A DNA stretch of 64,000 bases from Gilliamella apicola (GTDB lineage Bacteria > Pseudomonadota > Gammaproteobacteria > Enterobacterales > Orbaceae). The stretch is from assembly GCF_000599985.1 (NCBI RefSeq), contig NZ_CP007445.1, positions 1 through 64,000 of the forward strand, read 5' to 3'. Shown one piece after another: positions 1 through 8,670 of the stretch; position 1 is the first letter of the stretch; the number at the start of each line of letters is the position of its first letter. A program made the translations under genes and the position numbers. A model generated the notes under the pieces. The model ran no database searches and was not told the DNA's origin. It saw only the letters and a program-made list of their open reading frames with translations.

Positions 1-540
1 AAAAAGCCTCGTTTGTTATTTTACATATAGGTGATCAATTATTTTTGATCAAGTTATTTGGTTTATTTAGCGTAAGGAATTTTACTCATCTTTTTTATTA
101 CGTCAAATGATCTATTTTGATCGCGATCTAAATTAAATAAGATCTTTTATATGATCTTTTTATTTTTATTACTATTACGGTGGATCATTTTTGTTGATAA
201 CTTTTATTTCTAATTATTTTATAATAGGTTATTTAATAATTAACTCTGTTAATTGATCCGATCTTTTCTTGTTTAAGATTGTTTATAAATATCTTACTTA
301 TCCACAGTGAATTTATTTTTTTAGGTTGTTAATATGCTTATCACAGCTTATGATCTGGTTTTGCCACAGAGTTATCCACAAAAAATAAATTTGTTTGCTT
401 AATTTTTAGCTTTTTATTGGGTTAATTTTACACTCACAATATGATCTATTTTTAAAATGTTGATATATGGATCAAATTAACAGGTAGGATCTTTGAAAAT
501 CTTTCTTACTTTTTTAAGCTCTGAAACTACTTTTAGATCA
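1..540. other. oriC: Probable chromosomal replication origin (oriC)
   Basis: I count 15 GATC sites in about 540 bp (for example at 33, 47, 109, 119, 125, 141, 153, 183, 255, 260, 352, 443, 470, 488, 536), far more than an AT-rich sequence should hold. Two perfect DnaA boxes TTATCCACA lie at 298-306 and 372-380. AT-rich 13-mer-like repeats beginning GATCT occur at 109-165, as in the unwinding region on the left side of the E. coli origin. Dam/SeqA-regulated gammaproteobacterial origins combine exactly these signs. No ORF of note is present. The replication regulator hda is next door. The exact boundaries are estimated; position 1 may also be the point where the replicon was linearised for its record. 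Confidence 0.85.
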
Positions 541-880
541 GAAAATATAGCTCAGATTAATTCAATGATTTTATGATATATTAAAGTTCGTTTATAATAA
601 TATAAAAAAGTATTAGTGCTTAAATTATTTATTATAAAAATTTACATGATGAAAATGGTGTAGTGATATTTGAACTGCTCAAAATATTTTTATGTAAATA
701 AGCATAAATCATTTTATTATATAATAAATAATGATAGTGTGATTAATTTTATACTAATACAAATTGTATATTTAATTATTTAACTTTGTAACTTAGAAAG
801 TTTATACAGTATTTAGTTGCTTTAAAATTGAATATTTTATAGATATTTATAGGATCTTATTTACTTTTCTATAAAAGTGA
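541..880. other. AT-rich gene-free stretch between oriC and hda
   Basis: No convincing ORF, RNA gene or terminator is visible here. It is extremely AT-rich and carries one further GATC at 853-856. It may be part of the origin's flanking region or a decayed gene. Confidence 0.5.
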
Positions 881-908
881 TTGATTTTTATAAAAGCAAA
901 TTTATACT
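881..908 (+). promoter_or_regulatory. Possible hda promoter
   Basis: TTGATT at 881-886 and TATACT at 903-908 are separated by 16 bp and lie about 35 bp before the hda start. In sequence this AT-rich such matches arise by chance, so this is only a candidate. Confidence 0.35.
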
Positions 909-942
909 TAACGCTATTTGTTTTTTATTGTGAGGTTTCTTT

Positions 943-1626
943 ATTACTCTTTCACAGCTACCTTTACCTTTTTCATTACCTAATAATGAAACTTTTGATA
1001 GTTTTTATGTAGGTGATAATCAATTATTGTTTGATTCTTTGCAAACCTTATTGGGTAAAGAAAGTTTTAGTGTCTTTTATATATGGTCAACAACGGTTTC
1101 TGGCCGTACTCATCTATTACATGCATCAAGTCAAAATAAGTTAGCCAGTTATATTCCTTTAAAACAGTATTATCATTTGGTACCAGAAATTTTACAGGGA
1201 TTAGATAATTATGATTTAGTATGTTTAGATGATATTGATGCTATAGCAGGCCATAGAGATTGGGAAGAGGCTATTTTCGATTTATTTAATCGATTAACAG
1301 AAAAGAACATTACTAAGTTATTAATTACTGCAAGTGCTCCACCTAAACAGATCCCTTTTATCTTACCTGATTTGGTTTCTAGATTGTCTTGGGGGCAAGT
1401 TTACCAATTAAAAGAATTAAGTGATGATGATAAACTTAAAGCTTTACAGCTAAGAGCTCAATTAAGTGGGTTTGAACTATCAACAGAAGTTGGGTTATTT
1501 TTATTAAAACGTGTAAATCGTGATATGCGAACTCTATTTTCACTATTAGAGAAATTTGAGGTAGCAACATTAGCTCAACAACGTAAATTAACTATTCCTT
1601 TTATTAAAAATATTTTGGATTTGTAA
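943..1626 (+). CDS. hda: DnaA regulatory inactivator Hda, probable ATT start
   Basis: Hda is the DnaA-like AAA+ protein that, with the DNA-loaded sliding clamp, stimulates ATP hydrolysis by DnaA after initiation. The frame matches E. coli Hda throughout, including the central DNIE-like region (here DDIDAIAG), the sensor region LPDLVSRLSWGQVYQL and the C-terminal RKLTIPF segment. The usual clamp-binding N-terminus is present as QLPLPF, encoded at 955-972. That is upstream of the first conventional start (TTG at 1027). The frame is closed by TGA at 931-933, and no ATG, GTG, TTG or CTG lies between the stop and the clamp motif. A good ribosome site GAGG (932-935) sits 7 nt before ATT at 943, giving about 227 residues. 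E. coli hda is known to start at a non-canonical CTG, so an unusual start has precedent. The HAD gene follows after 1 nt. Confidence 0.85.
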   Translation: MTLSQLPLPFSLPNNETFDSFYVGDNQLLFDSLQTLLGKESFSVFYIWSTTVSGRTHLLHASSQNKLASYIPLKQYYHLVPEILQGLDNYDLVCLDDIDAIAGHRDWEEAIFDLFNRLTEKNITKLLITASAPPKQIPFILPDLVSRLSWGQVYQLKELSDDDKLKALQLRAQLSGFELSTEVGLFLLKRVNRDMRTLFSLLEKFEVATLAQQRKLTIPFIKNILDL

Positions 1627-1627
1627 T

Positions 1628-2407
1628 ATGACTAAAAAACCTGAAGCTATCGTTTTTTTTGACTTAGATGGTACTTTATTTAATAGTAATATAGAGCTTT
1701 TACCGAGTTCTTATGATGCAATAAAAAAACTTAAACAAAATAATATGATACCTATGATTGCAACAGGTAGAAACCCGCTTGAAGTTGTTGATTTAATGAA
1801 AGAAAAAAACTTAAATTCTATTATAGGGATGAATGGACAAGTCGTTATTTATGAAAAAGAGGTCATATTTACCAATAATATTGATAAAAATATAATCACT
1901 CGGTTATATGAATTTTCAAGAGAAAAAACGAATATTCCTTTGTCTTTCTATAATTACAAAGCAATGCGGGTTAGTGAAAACGGTGAACCAGCACAAAAAT
2001 TTTATCATCATTTAAAACAAGATGTTCCTCCTGTTGATGATGAAATCTATTTAAAAGAACCTATTCAGATGTTGCTATTACTTTGTGAACAAGGTGAATC
2101 GGCTTATCGTGAGTTGTTTCCTGAATTAACTTTTATTCGTAATACTCCTTATTGTGTTGATGTTTTTAATCATGGTGGATCAAAAGGTAGAGGTATTAAG
2201 GAACTTTTAAAAATGAAAGGGTTTGATGATGTGCCAACTTATGCCTTTGGTGATGGTATGAATGATTTAGAAATGTTTCTTACTGTTGATCATCCAATAG
2301 CTATGGGAAATGCAGTTGATGGGTTAAAAGACAAAGCTGAATATATAACAGATACTAATAATAATGATGGTATTGCTAAAGCACTAGAAAAATTTGGATT
2401 AATTTAG
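1628..2407 (+). CDS. HAD-superfamily (Cof-type) sugar phosphatase
   Basis: A 259-residue Cof/YidA-type HAD hydrolase. Motif I is FFDLDGTLFNS at about residues 10-20 with the nucleophilic Asp. Motif II is the Thr of IATGRN near 45. Motif IV is FGDGMNDLEMF near 201-211. The cap is of the C2 type expected for this subfamily, which usually dephosphorylates small sugar phosphates or flavin/PLP-type cofactors. The substrate cannot be read from the sequence. The start lies one base after the hda stop, so the two genes are probably co-transcribed. Confidence 0.8.
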   Translation: MTKKPEAIVFFDLDGTLFNSNIELLPSSYDAIKKLKQNNMIPMIATGRNPLEVVDLMKEKNLNSIIGMNGQVVIYEKEVIFTNNIDKNIITRLYEFSREKTNIPLSFYNYKAMRVSENGEPAQKFYHHLKQDVPPVDDEIYLKEPIQMLLLLCEQGESAYRELFPELTFIRNTPYCVDVFNHGGSKGRGIKELLKMKGFDDVPTYAFGDGMNDLEMFLTVDHPIAMGNAVDGLKDKAEYITDTNNNDGIAKALEKFGLI

Positions 2408-2412
2408 AATAT

Positions 2413-2447
2413 AAAAAAATCATCTAATTGGTTAGATTAGATGATTT
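2413..2447 (-). terminator. Rho-independent terminator of the GPH transporter gene
   Basis: A 12-bp inverted repeat (2417-2428 with 2436-2447, arms AAATCATCTAAT/ATTAGATGATTT) is preceded on the plus strand by a run of seven A. Read on the minus strand this is a hairpin followed by U residues, after the transporter stop. It could also act weakly for the HAD gene on the plus strand. Confidence 0.65.
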
Positions 2448-2479
2448 ATAATTGACTATATTATTATTTTTATTTATTT

Positions 2480-3985
2480 TTATTGATGTTGTTTAAAACC
2501 AACGTTATTGTTACCAAAACAGTTATCATAATCAAAACCTGTTAATTCTTTAACTAAGCTTCTTATTTCTGGTGTTGCATCTTCTTTTTTACCACCATTT
2601 TTTAATCTATCAAGCTCTTGAATAATAAGTGCATGAGTTGATTTGTCTAGTTTCATACGATATGTGAAGAAAATACCTAACAATGCCATTCCACACACAC
2701 CAAAGACTAACACTGAGTTAATTGCAGTAATTGCACTTTCTGGTTGAACCGCATCTACACCAGATACAAAACCAGAGTATTTCAATACAATACCTAAGAC
2801 AAAGACAATTGTTGCACGCATCAATTTACCTGCCATGGTCATTGCTCCAGCATAAATACCTTCACGACGTCTGCCTGTTAGTACTTCATCGATATCTGCT
2901 AAGAATGTGTAGACACTCCAAGGAATATAATAGACACCACCTGTTCCTAAACCAAACCAAATAGTAATACCAATAACAATCCAAGTAACATGAGGCATAT
3001 TAAGGTAGTAGACACCGATATAACCGATTACTGAAGATATTACGATTAATATGGCAATGACAAATGGTTTTTTAAATCCACGTTTTACACACCAAGCCAT
3101 GAAGAAAGCAGTTGAAATTAATTGGCAAATACTGCTTAAACTGTTCATTTGCGAAACAAAAGTTTTTGGTTGACCTAAGTTAAATACAACGAAATAGGTA
3201 AATGTTGCAGCAAATAGCCATTCAGCACCAAAGCCAAATAGATACATACCCAAGTGGTTTCTAAAGGTTTTTAAACGGAAGGTTGAAAAGACATCGGAAA
3301 ATAATTTAACAATGCTTTCCTTAAGACCAGAAGTTGTTTCATCTTCAATTTCATCAACTGATTTTTCCCAACTGTTTAAGTAAAGTAAAATGAGTGCAAC
3401 TGCCATGATAGATGCGTAAGTTATACCAGTTAATAAAAATGGTAATGGTGAGTCTTTGCCATCAAATAAATAGAAAAATACGCCAGGGATAGCAGCGGCT
3501 AAGAAGTTAGCAACTTTACCAAACATTGCTTTTGAACCAGCTAAGTAGGTACGTTGATCAAAGTTTTTAGTCATCTCTACTGGTAAAGTATTATATGGGA
3601 TCATAATCATGGTATAGATGAATTCAAATAAAATATAGGTCGTTAAGTAGTACCAGAAATTCATTCCATCAAGCCAAAGTAATGGGTAAATAATCATACA
3701 TGGGATGGCAAATAAGATGAAAAACCGACGACGCCCAAATCGACGCCCAAGCTTAGTATGGTTAAAATTGTCAGTAATAAATCCCATTAATGGATTTAAA
3801 ATAACATCTAAATAAGTAGCAATTGAAAAAATTAATGTTGCTTGAATTGCCGAAAGTCCGCAAAATGTTGTATAAAAGTATAATAACCAAGCAGCACTGA
3901 TTGCTAGTGCACCACTTCCTATTAAATTACCACTACCATACGAAAATCGAGTTAGTAAGGTTATTTTTTTCTGATTATCAGCCAT
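2480..3985 (-). CDS. GPH-family sugar:cation symporter, likely oligogalacturonide importer (TogT-like)
   Basis: About 501 residues with roughly twelve hydrophobic segments and the GPH/MelB-type signature region (NPLMGFITDN near residue 65, GRRFGRRR shortly after). The ATG at 3985 is chosen because GAGGAAAAGAG stands just before it and the protein then begins MADNQKK, as usual for the family; the longer frame to 4057 adds an unlikely leader. GPH transporters import glycosides, pentosides and hexuronides with H+ or Na+. Placement next to, and divergent from, the porin and pectate lyase genes suggests oligogalacturonides as substrate, like TogT of Dickeya; this is inferred from context. The shared intergenic region carries CRP-like sites. 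Confidence 0.8.
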   Translation of the reverse strand: MADNQKKITLLTRFSYGSGNLIGSGALAISAAWLLYFYTTFCGLSAIQATLIFSIATYLDVILNPLMGFITDNFNHTKLGRRFGRRRFFILFAIPCMIIYPLLWLDGMNFWYYLTTYILFEFIYTMIMIPYNTLPVEMTKNFDQRTYLAGSKAMFGKVANFLAAAIPGVFFYLFDGKDSPLPFLLTGITYASIMAVALILLYLNSWEKSVDEIEDETTSGLKESIVKLFSDVFSTFRLKTFRNHLGMYLFGFGAEWLFAATFTYFVVFNLGQPKTFVSQMNSLSSICQLISTAFFMAWCVKRGFKKPFVIAILIVISSVIGYIGVYYLNMPHVTWIVIGITIWFGLGTGGVYYIPWSVYTFLADIDEVLTGRRREGIYAGAMTMAGKLMRATIVFVLGIVLKYSGFVSGVDAVQPESAITAINSVLVFGVCGMALLGIFFTYRMKLDKSTHALIIQELDRLKNGGKKEDATPEIRSLVKELTGFDYDNCFGNNNVGFKQHQ

Positions 3986-4083
3986 AAATCTCTTTTCCTC
4001 AATAATTATGAAATACTGTTTTAAAAATATTATTAAAATAATATTTAATTTATACAAGTTTATTTCAAAATTTTTTTTAGAAA

Positions 4084-4099
4084 TGTGATTTTGGTAACA
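4084..4099. promoter_or_regulatory. CRP-like site 1 in transporter/porin intergenic region
   Basis: TGTGA-N6-TAACA, one mismatch from the CRP core TGTGA-N6-TCACA, lies between the divergent transporter and porin genes. CRP activation is normal for pectinolysis genes. Candidate only. Confidence 0.45.
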
Positions 4100-4196
4100 A
4101 TTTAGTTAATGTGAAAAATTACCATATAAATAATATAAAAAAATAAAATGATAAATATCATGAAGTTATTGTTTTTTTAGAACTGTTTTTTTAAAT

Positions 4197-4212
4197 TGTG
4201 ATCTTATTAACA
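4197..4212. promoter_or_regulatory. CRP-like site 2 upstream of porin gene
   Basis: A second TGTGA-N6-TAACA, with the same single mismatch as the site at 4084, stands 62 bp before the porin start codon. The pair of similar sites makes chance less likely than for one alone. Confidence 0.45.
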
Positions 4213-4240
4213 GAAAATATTAATAAAATAATAAAAAATA

Positions 4241-4255
4241 TAAAACAGCATTTTA
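4241..4255. promoter_or_regulatory. KdgR-like operator upstream of porin operon
   Basis: TAAAAC-AGC-ATTTTA is an imperfect palindrome with the same layout as the better box at 11963-11981 and as the known KdgR pattern (AAAC-N3-GTTT core). It sits about 19 bp before the porin ATG, where a repressor would block transcription or initiation. One arm has a mismatch. Confidence 0.4.
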
Positions 4256-4273
4256 AAAAATAGGAAAACAATA

Positions 4274-5842
4274 ATGAGTAATTTTAAATTAAAAAAAATA
4301 CCGCTTTTAATGTTTCTATCTACTTTTCCTATCTGTAGCTTTGCTGGTTCTGGTCAAACAGTTTTTCAATATGAACATAACTGGAAATCAATGGATAGAA
4401 TTCATGGCGACACAATTAAACTAATTCATAAAACCGATAATAACTGGCAATATGAATTCAAATTTGGTGTTACTGAAGGTGGAGGAAACAAACGTGATGT
4501 TTTATATGATGATATGTATGGTGGATCAGGTGGTGTTGTTATTCAAAAAAATATCACTCTTGATAATGGATGGGGATCGATAATTCCAGCATTAGAATTA
4601 GGATTTAGTAAAGATTTAGTTCTATATCAGCCAGGTTTAAAATACAGTTATAAATTTAATAGTGATTGGTCAAGCAGTATACGTTATCGCTATGAATGGA
4701 AAAAAATATCTCAAGCTGAACGCTACAAAACAGCAAAAGTATCTGGCCAGCAAGTTAAATATAAAGCTACAAGTAATAGTGGTAGACACCGCTTTGATTG
4801 GGCATTGAACTATTCTGGATTTGAAGCATTTAATCTTGCTTATACCTTTAATTATTACCTTGGTGATTTTACTAATAATTCTTATAAATTTTCTAACGGG
4901 ACATTTGAAAAGAATAAATATATTGCTTATAACAACAAAAAAAATGATTATGAACAAGAATTTAAAATAACCTACAATTATTCAAAATTATTTCGCCCTT
5001 ATTTTTCTATTTCCGATGTGTCAAAAAATAAAGCCACTGACACAAGGCAAGCTAAATTTAAAGTTGGTTTCAATTATGCTTTTGATCAATCAAATAGTAA
5101 AGACTCCGATTTTTCTTACAAAACCTATTTCAAATATGCACATCATTATGGTTTAAGTTCTCATTATCATGGTGATAGTTTTGGTTTATATGCTGATTTT
5201 GATAAAAAAGGCTATATCGGTTTTAGTTTAAATACCTATAACCAAATAAAAAATAGAATATTATTTGACGATCTTGTTTCAAGTCATTATCAAATCTATG
5301 GCGGTTATAACTTCCATTTAGCTGATCAATGGGTTCTGACACCAAATATCGAAGTTAGATTCTATTCTGGTGGTGGTTATAAAGCTAAAAGTTTAGAAAA
5401 TTTACCTCATTACCAGTTGGGTGATGTTAGTGATTCACAACGTCCAGGTGTGCGTTATTCTCCAGCATTAAAATTGACTTGGTTACAAAGCGATGATCTA
5501 TCGTTTTATAGCCAATATCGATTTGAATATCGTAAAGTTTCAAGAAGCAAACGCGAAGATAGTGTTCAAGGCTATGTCGATAACCGATCACGTAATCGCT
5601 TTGATGTTGGAACGGATATTAACCTATCTCCTGATTGGAACATTGGTTATCGCTTTTCATACTTAAAAGGGAACTATGTATTACAAAATGATAAACGACA
5701 TGATTATCAGCAAGAGTTAGATATAAATTGGCAAGTAACGAAAGCTTGGCAAGTAAATTTTGCTGCAGAAGATGTGGCTAAAAGTGTCCATTCTGACTCA
5801 AGGGAAACTAAATTAGTCCTAGGATTATCATATTTATTTTAA
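4274..5842 (+). CDS. Oligogalacturonate porin of KdgM type, apparent tandem double barrel
   Basis: A 522-residue outer-membrane protein with a signal peptide (MSNFKLKKIP..., cleavage near SFA-GSG at residue 24). KdgM porins are normally about 220-240 residues forming one 12-stranded barrel with a terminal aromatic residue. Here two such units follow each other. Residues 225-270 (DYEQEF... to ...GFNYAF) align without gaps to 477-522 (DYQQEL... to ...GLSYLF), sharing the SDVSK/EDVAK and TDTR/SDSR motifs. QPGLKYS near 119 matches RPGVRYS near 390. The gene opens a four-gene run (porin, acetylesterase, two lyases) ending at the terminator at 10940. An unusually large single barrel is the alternative. 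Confidence 0.8.
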   Translation: MSNFKLKKIPLLMFLSTFPICSFAGSGQTVFQYEHNWKSMDRIHGDTIKLIHKTDNNWQYEFKFGVTEGGGNKRDVLYDDMYGGSGGVVIQKNITLDNGWGSIIPALELGFSKDLVLYQPGLKYSYKFNSDWSSSIRYRYEWKKISQAERYKTAKVSGQQVKYKATSNSGRHRFDWALNYSGFEAFNLAYTFNYYLGDFTNNSYKFSNGTFEKNKYIAYNNKKNDYEQEFKITYNYSKLFRPYFSISDVSKNKATDTRQAKFKVGFNYAFDQSNSKDSDFSYKTYFKYAHHYGLSSHYHGDSFGLYADFDKKGYIGFSLNTYNQIKNRILFDDLVSSHYQIYGGYNFHLADQWVLTPNIEVRFYSGGGYKAKSLENLPHYQLGDVSDSQRPGVRYSPALKLTWLQSDDLSFYSQYRFEYRKVSRSKREDSVQGYVDNRSRNRFDVGTDINLSPDWNIGYRFSYLKGNYVLQNDKRHDYQQELDINWQVTKAWQVNFAAEDVAKSVHSDSRETKLVLGLSYLF

Positions 5843-5887
5843 TTTTAGTTAATAAAAAAGTTAGGAAAAACAGTTAGTGGTGAAAAG

Positions 5888-7453
5888 ATGATGAAGAAAA
5901 CCTTTTTTGGACTTTTATTAGTTGGAATTTCAATTAATCAAGTATCAGCAAATACAATAATACAAGGTTATGCTTATGCAAATAAACCAATAGACTCATC
6001 CGTGATTATTCGTGATGCTAATAATAAAGTTTTACAAACAACCACCAACAATGATGGGTTTTATTGGCAAGATGTATCAAATCTTACACCACCACTGATT
6101 GTTTTTACCAACAAAAATTCGCTAGAACGTAAAGCGCATGGTGATCAATTTTGTAATGGTAATTGTCTGTTTTCATATGTATATACATTACAACAAGATG
6201 AAAAAAATACGGTTAATATTAATCCGTTAACTGATTATTTAACCAGTGAGCTGGCTAAGCAAATTAATCTTATTGGTCCTGAAAAATTTGTTGATAATCC
6301 ATTACCTACTCTAATGAAAGATGATTTATTAAAGAAAACTTATAATAAATTTCATCTGTTATTTGATAAAGCATTGCTTCAAATAGGTATTGAGGATAAC
6401 TCTTTTGATCCAATTACGACGAATAGTCCAAAAACAAAAGATTTACTTGATGTTATGTTATTTAATCGAGGATATCATTCAGCAACAGGTCAAATAAGCG
6501 AAACTGTATTACTTGATATGCGTTTTAGACCAATAAGCCAAGATTCACCTTTTGATTATCAACAAGCTGTTAAACAACAAAAAGAAAATATGAACGCTAA
6601 AAAACGTATTTTCATTTTGGGAGATTCGACCGCCTCTAATTACGATAAAAAAGTTTATCCAAGAATGGGATGGGGGCAAGTTTTTGATCAGTTTATTAAT
6701 GATAAGGCTGATGCCATTGTCATTAATGGCTCGCAATCTGGTCGTTCAAGTCGTAGTTTTAAAACAGAAGGCTGGTTTCACTTGATGAAGCCTTTTATGA
6801 AAAAAGGCGATTATATGATCATTGGTTTTGGGCATAATGATGAAAAATGTGATGGTAACAATCCTAAACGAGGTCAAGTAGATGTTGCTAATTTGTGTAC
6901 TTACCCTAATGATGATAACAATCAAAAACAGTATCCATTAAAACAAGAGAGTATGTCATTTCAATCTTCTCTGGAAGATTACCTTGCTGTAGCAAAAGAG
7001 TTAGAGATGACTCCCATTTTAATGACACCTGTTACTCGATTTAAAGATAAAAATAATAAAACAGCTTATCAAAATCAGAGTAATGATCCCGTTAGTCATA
7101 TGCATTATACCGCCAATAAACCTGGTTTTGCTTATTGGGGGGATTATTCCAATACCATTAAACATACCGCTAAAGTTAATCAAGTAACTTTAATTGATTT
7201 GGAATCACTTAGTATTGACTTTGCTAATCAACATAAAGATGACTGGCAGTCTTACTGGTTAGTTATCGATCCTAATGATCCTAAATACCCCTATTATAAA
7301 AATCAAACTTCTGGCGTGATTAGTAACCCTGATATTACGCATTTTCAAGAAAAAGGTGCACAAGCTATAGCCAAAATTATCGCGACAGCTATCAACAACG
7401 ATCCTAAATTAAAACAAGATGAAGTTGTTGATTTTAATAAAATTAATCAATAA
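5888..7453 (+). CDS. paeY: Secreted pectin acetylesterase, SGNH/CE12 type (PaeY-like)
   Basis: A 521-residue protein with a signal peptide (MMKKTFFGLLL..., cleavage near VSA-NT). Residues about 235-510 form an SGNH hydrolase of the rhamnogalacturonan/pectin acetylesterase type. Visible motifs are GDSTAS with the nucleophilic Ser near 247, the NGSQSGRSSRSF oxyanion block, GFGHND with the block III Asn, and DITHFQ with the catalytic Asp/His near 484-487. The N-terminal 200 residues contain a carboxypeptidase-regulatory-like segment (GYAYANKPIDSSVIIRDA). CE12 enzymes remove acetyl groups from galacturonate so that pectate lyases can cut; the adjacent lyase genes fit this role. PaeY of Dickeya is of similar length. 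Confidence 0.8.
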   Translation: MMKKTFFGLLLVGISINQVSANTIIQGYAYANKPIDSSVIIRDANNKVLQTTTNNDGFYWQDVSNLTPPLIVFTNKNSLERKAHGDQFCNGNCLFSYVYTLQQDEKNTVNINPLTDYLTSELAKQINLIGPEKFVDNPLPTLMKDDLLKKTYNKFHLLFDKALLQIGIEDNSFDPITTNSPKTKDLLDVMLFNRGYHSATGQISETVLLDMRFRPISQDSPFDYQQAVKQQKENMNAKKRIFILGDSTASNYDKKVYPRMGWGQVFDQFINDKADAIVINGSQSGRSSRSFKTEGWFHLMKPFMKKGDYMIIGFGHNDEKCDGNNPKRGQVDVANLCTYPNDDNNQKQYPLKQESMSFQSSLEDYLAVAKELEMTPILMTPVTRFKDKNNKTAYQNQSNDPVSHMHYTANKPGFAYWGDYSNTIKHTAKVNQVTLIDLESLSIDFANQHKDDWQSYWLVIDPNDPKYPYYKNQTSGVISNPDITHFQEKGAQAIAKIIATAINNDPKLKQDEVVDFNKINQ

Positions 7454-7473
7454 AAATTAAGGTATTAATTAAA

Positions 7474-8640
7474 ATGAAAAAACTACTTATAGCTGTGTTA
7501 ATTCCATTAGCAATTAACTCATATAGTTTTAACAGTTATGCATTATCACCATCGCCAATAAAAGTTAAACAGGCTCTTGATGTTGCACCTGAAAATGGCT
7601 TTGGAGGATTCAATTCAGCAACAAACAGTGGAACAACAGGTGGTTCTAAAGCCAAAAAAGAGATGATCTTTCTGGTGAATAATAAGAAAGATCTTATTGA
7701 TGCTATTACGATCAACAAAGATCAGCCACGGATTATTCAAGTATCAGGCGTAATTGATATTAGTGAAAATAAACCTTATAAAAATTTTGAAGATCAAAAA
7801 TCACGTTCCCTGATCAAAATTCCTAGTAATACTACGTTAATTGGTGTGGATGGAGATGCTGGTTTTATCAATGGATCAATTATTTTATCTAATGTAGAAA
7901 ATATCATTGTTCGTAATTTAAAAATTGAAGCACCAATTGATGTTGCACCAAAATTTGAAGAGGGTGATGGTTGGAATGCTGAATGGGATGGTATTAATAT
8001 TATTTCTTCAACATATGTTTGGATTGATCATGTCACTTTTACTGACGGTAAATTTACTGATGATATGTATCAGGAAAAAGATGGCTGGAAATATGTACAA
8101 CATGATGGTTTATTAGATATTAAGCGCGGTAGCGATTTGATTACTATCTCTTATTGTTTATTTGAAAATCATGATAAAACTATGTTAATTGGGCACAGTG
8201 ATAAAAATGCTCAACAGGATGAAAATAAATTAAATATCACACTTCATCACAATGTTTTTTCTGATATTACTCAACGAGCTCCACGAGTTAGGTTTGGTAA
8301 AATCCATATGTATAACAACCTTTTTAAAGGGTCAGTTAATAAATCAGAAACAACCTATCCTTATCAATATTCAATTGGTTTAGGCTATAGAGGTAGTGTT
8401 ATTTCAGAAAATAATCAATTTATGATTGATGGTTTGAAAGATCACTGCAAAGTAGCTAAACAATTTAAAGGTAACAACCTACTAGATAATAAGTCTTTAT
8501 TTAATGAATCTAGATTGAAATTATCTTCTTGTGATTTTGATGATAATTTGAATTGGTCTGTACCTTATCAATATAACTTGGATGATATCAAACAGTTTAG
8601 TAATAACTACAATCAATTAGTCGGTAATGGAAAGCTTTAA
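7474..8640 (+). CDS. Pectate lyase, polysaccharide lyase family 1
   Basis: A 388-residue secreted protein with a signal peptide ending near NSYA-LS. PL1 features are VWIDHVTFTDG near residue 178 with Ca2+-binding acidic residues, the following QHDGLLDIKRGSDLITISYC strand repeat, and RAPRVRFGKIHMYNN near 268-282 with the Arg that acts as the catalytic base in PelC-type enzymes. It cleaves de-esterified polygalacturonate by beta-elimination, yielding unsaturated oligomers. It lies 20 bp after the acetylesterase and 30 bp before the PL9 lyase, in one apparent operon. The family is clear; which Dickeya Pel it corresponds to is not. Confidence 0.88.
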   Translation: MKKLLIAVLIPLAINSYSFNSYALSPSPIKVKQALDVAPENGFGGFNSATNSGTTGGSKAKKEMIFLVNNKKDLIDAITINKDQPRIIQVSGVIDISENKPYKNFEDQKSRSLIKIPSNTTLIGVDGDAGFINGSIILSNVENIIVRNLKIEAPIDVAPKFEEGDGWNAEWDGINIISSTYVWIDHVTFTDGKFTDDMYQEKDGWKYVQHDGLLDIKRGSDLITISYCLFENHDKTMLIGHSDKNAQQDENKLNITLHHNVFSDITQRAPRVRFGKIHMYNNLFKGSVNKSETTYPYQYSIGLGYRGSVISENNQFMIDGLKDHCKVAKQFKGNNLLDNKSLFNESRLKLSSCDFDDNLNWSVPYQYNLDDIKQFSNNYNQLVGNGKL

Positions 8641-8670
8641 AATTTGTAATAAAAAATGTTAGGACCCATA

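Noticed and set aside
1027..1626. hda starting at TTG 1027
   Set aside because: This would drop the conserved clamp-binding motif and has no ribosome site; the upstream ATT at 943 fits both.
4670..4957. Minus-strand frame of 95 codons inside the porin gene
   Set aside because: It is a shadow of a beta-barrel gene with alternating hydrophobic codons; no start signal and no recognisable protein.
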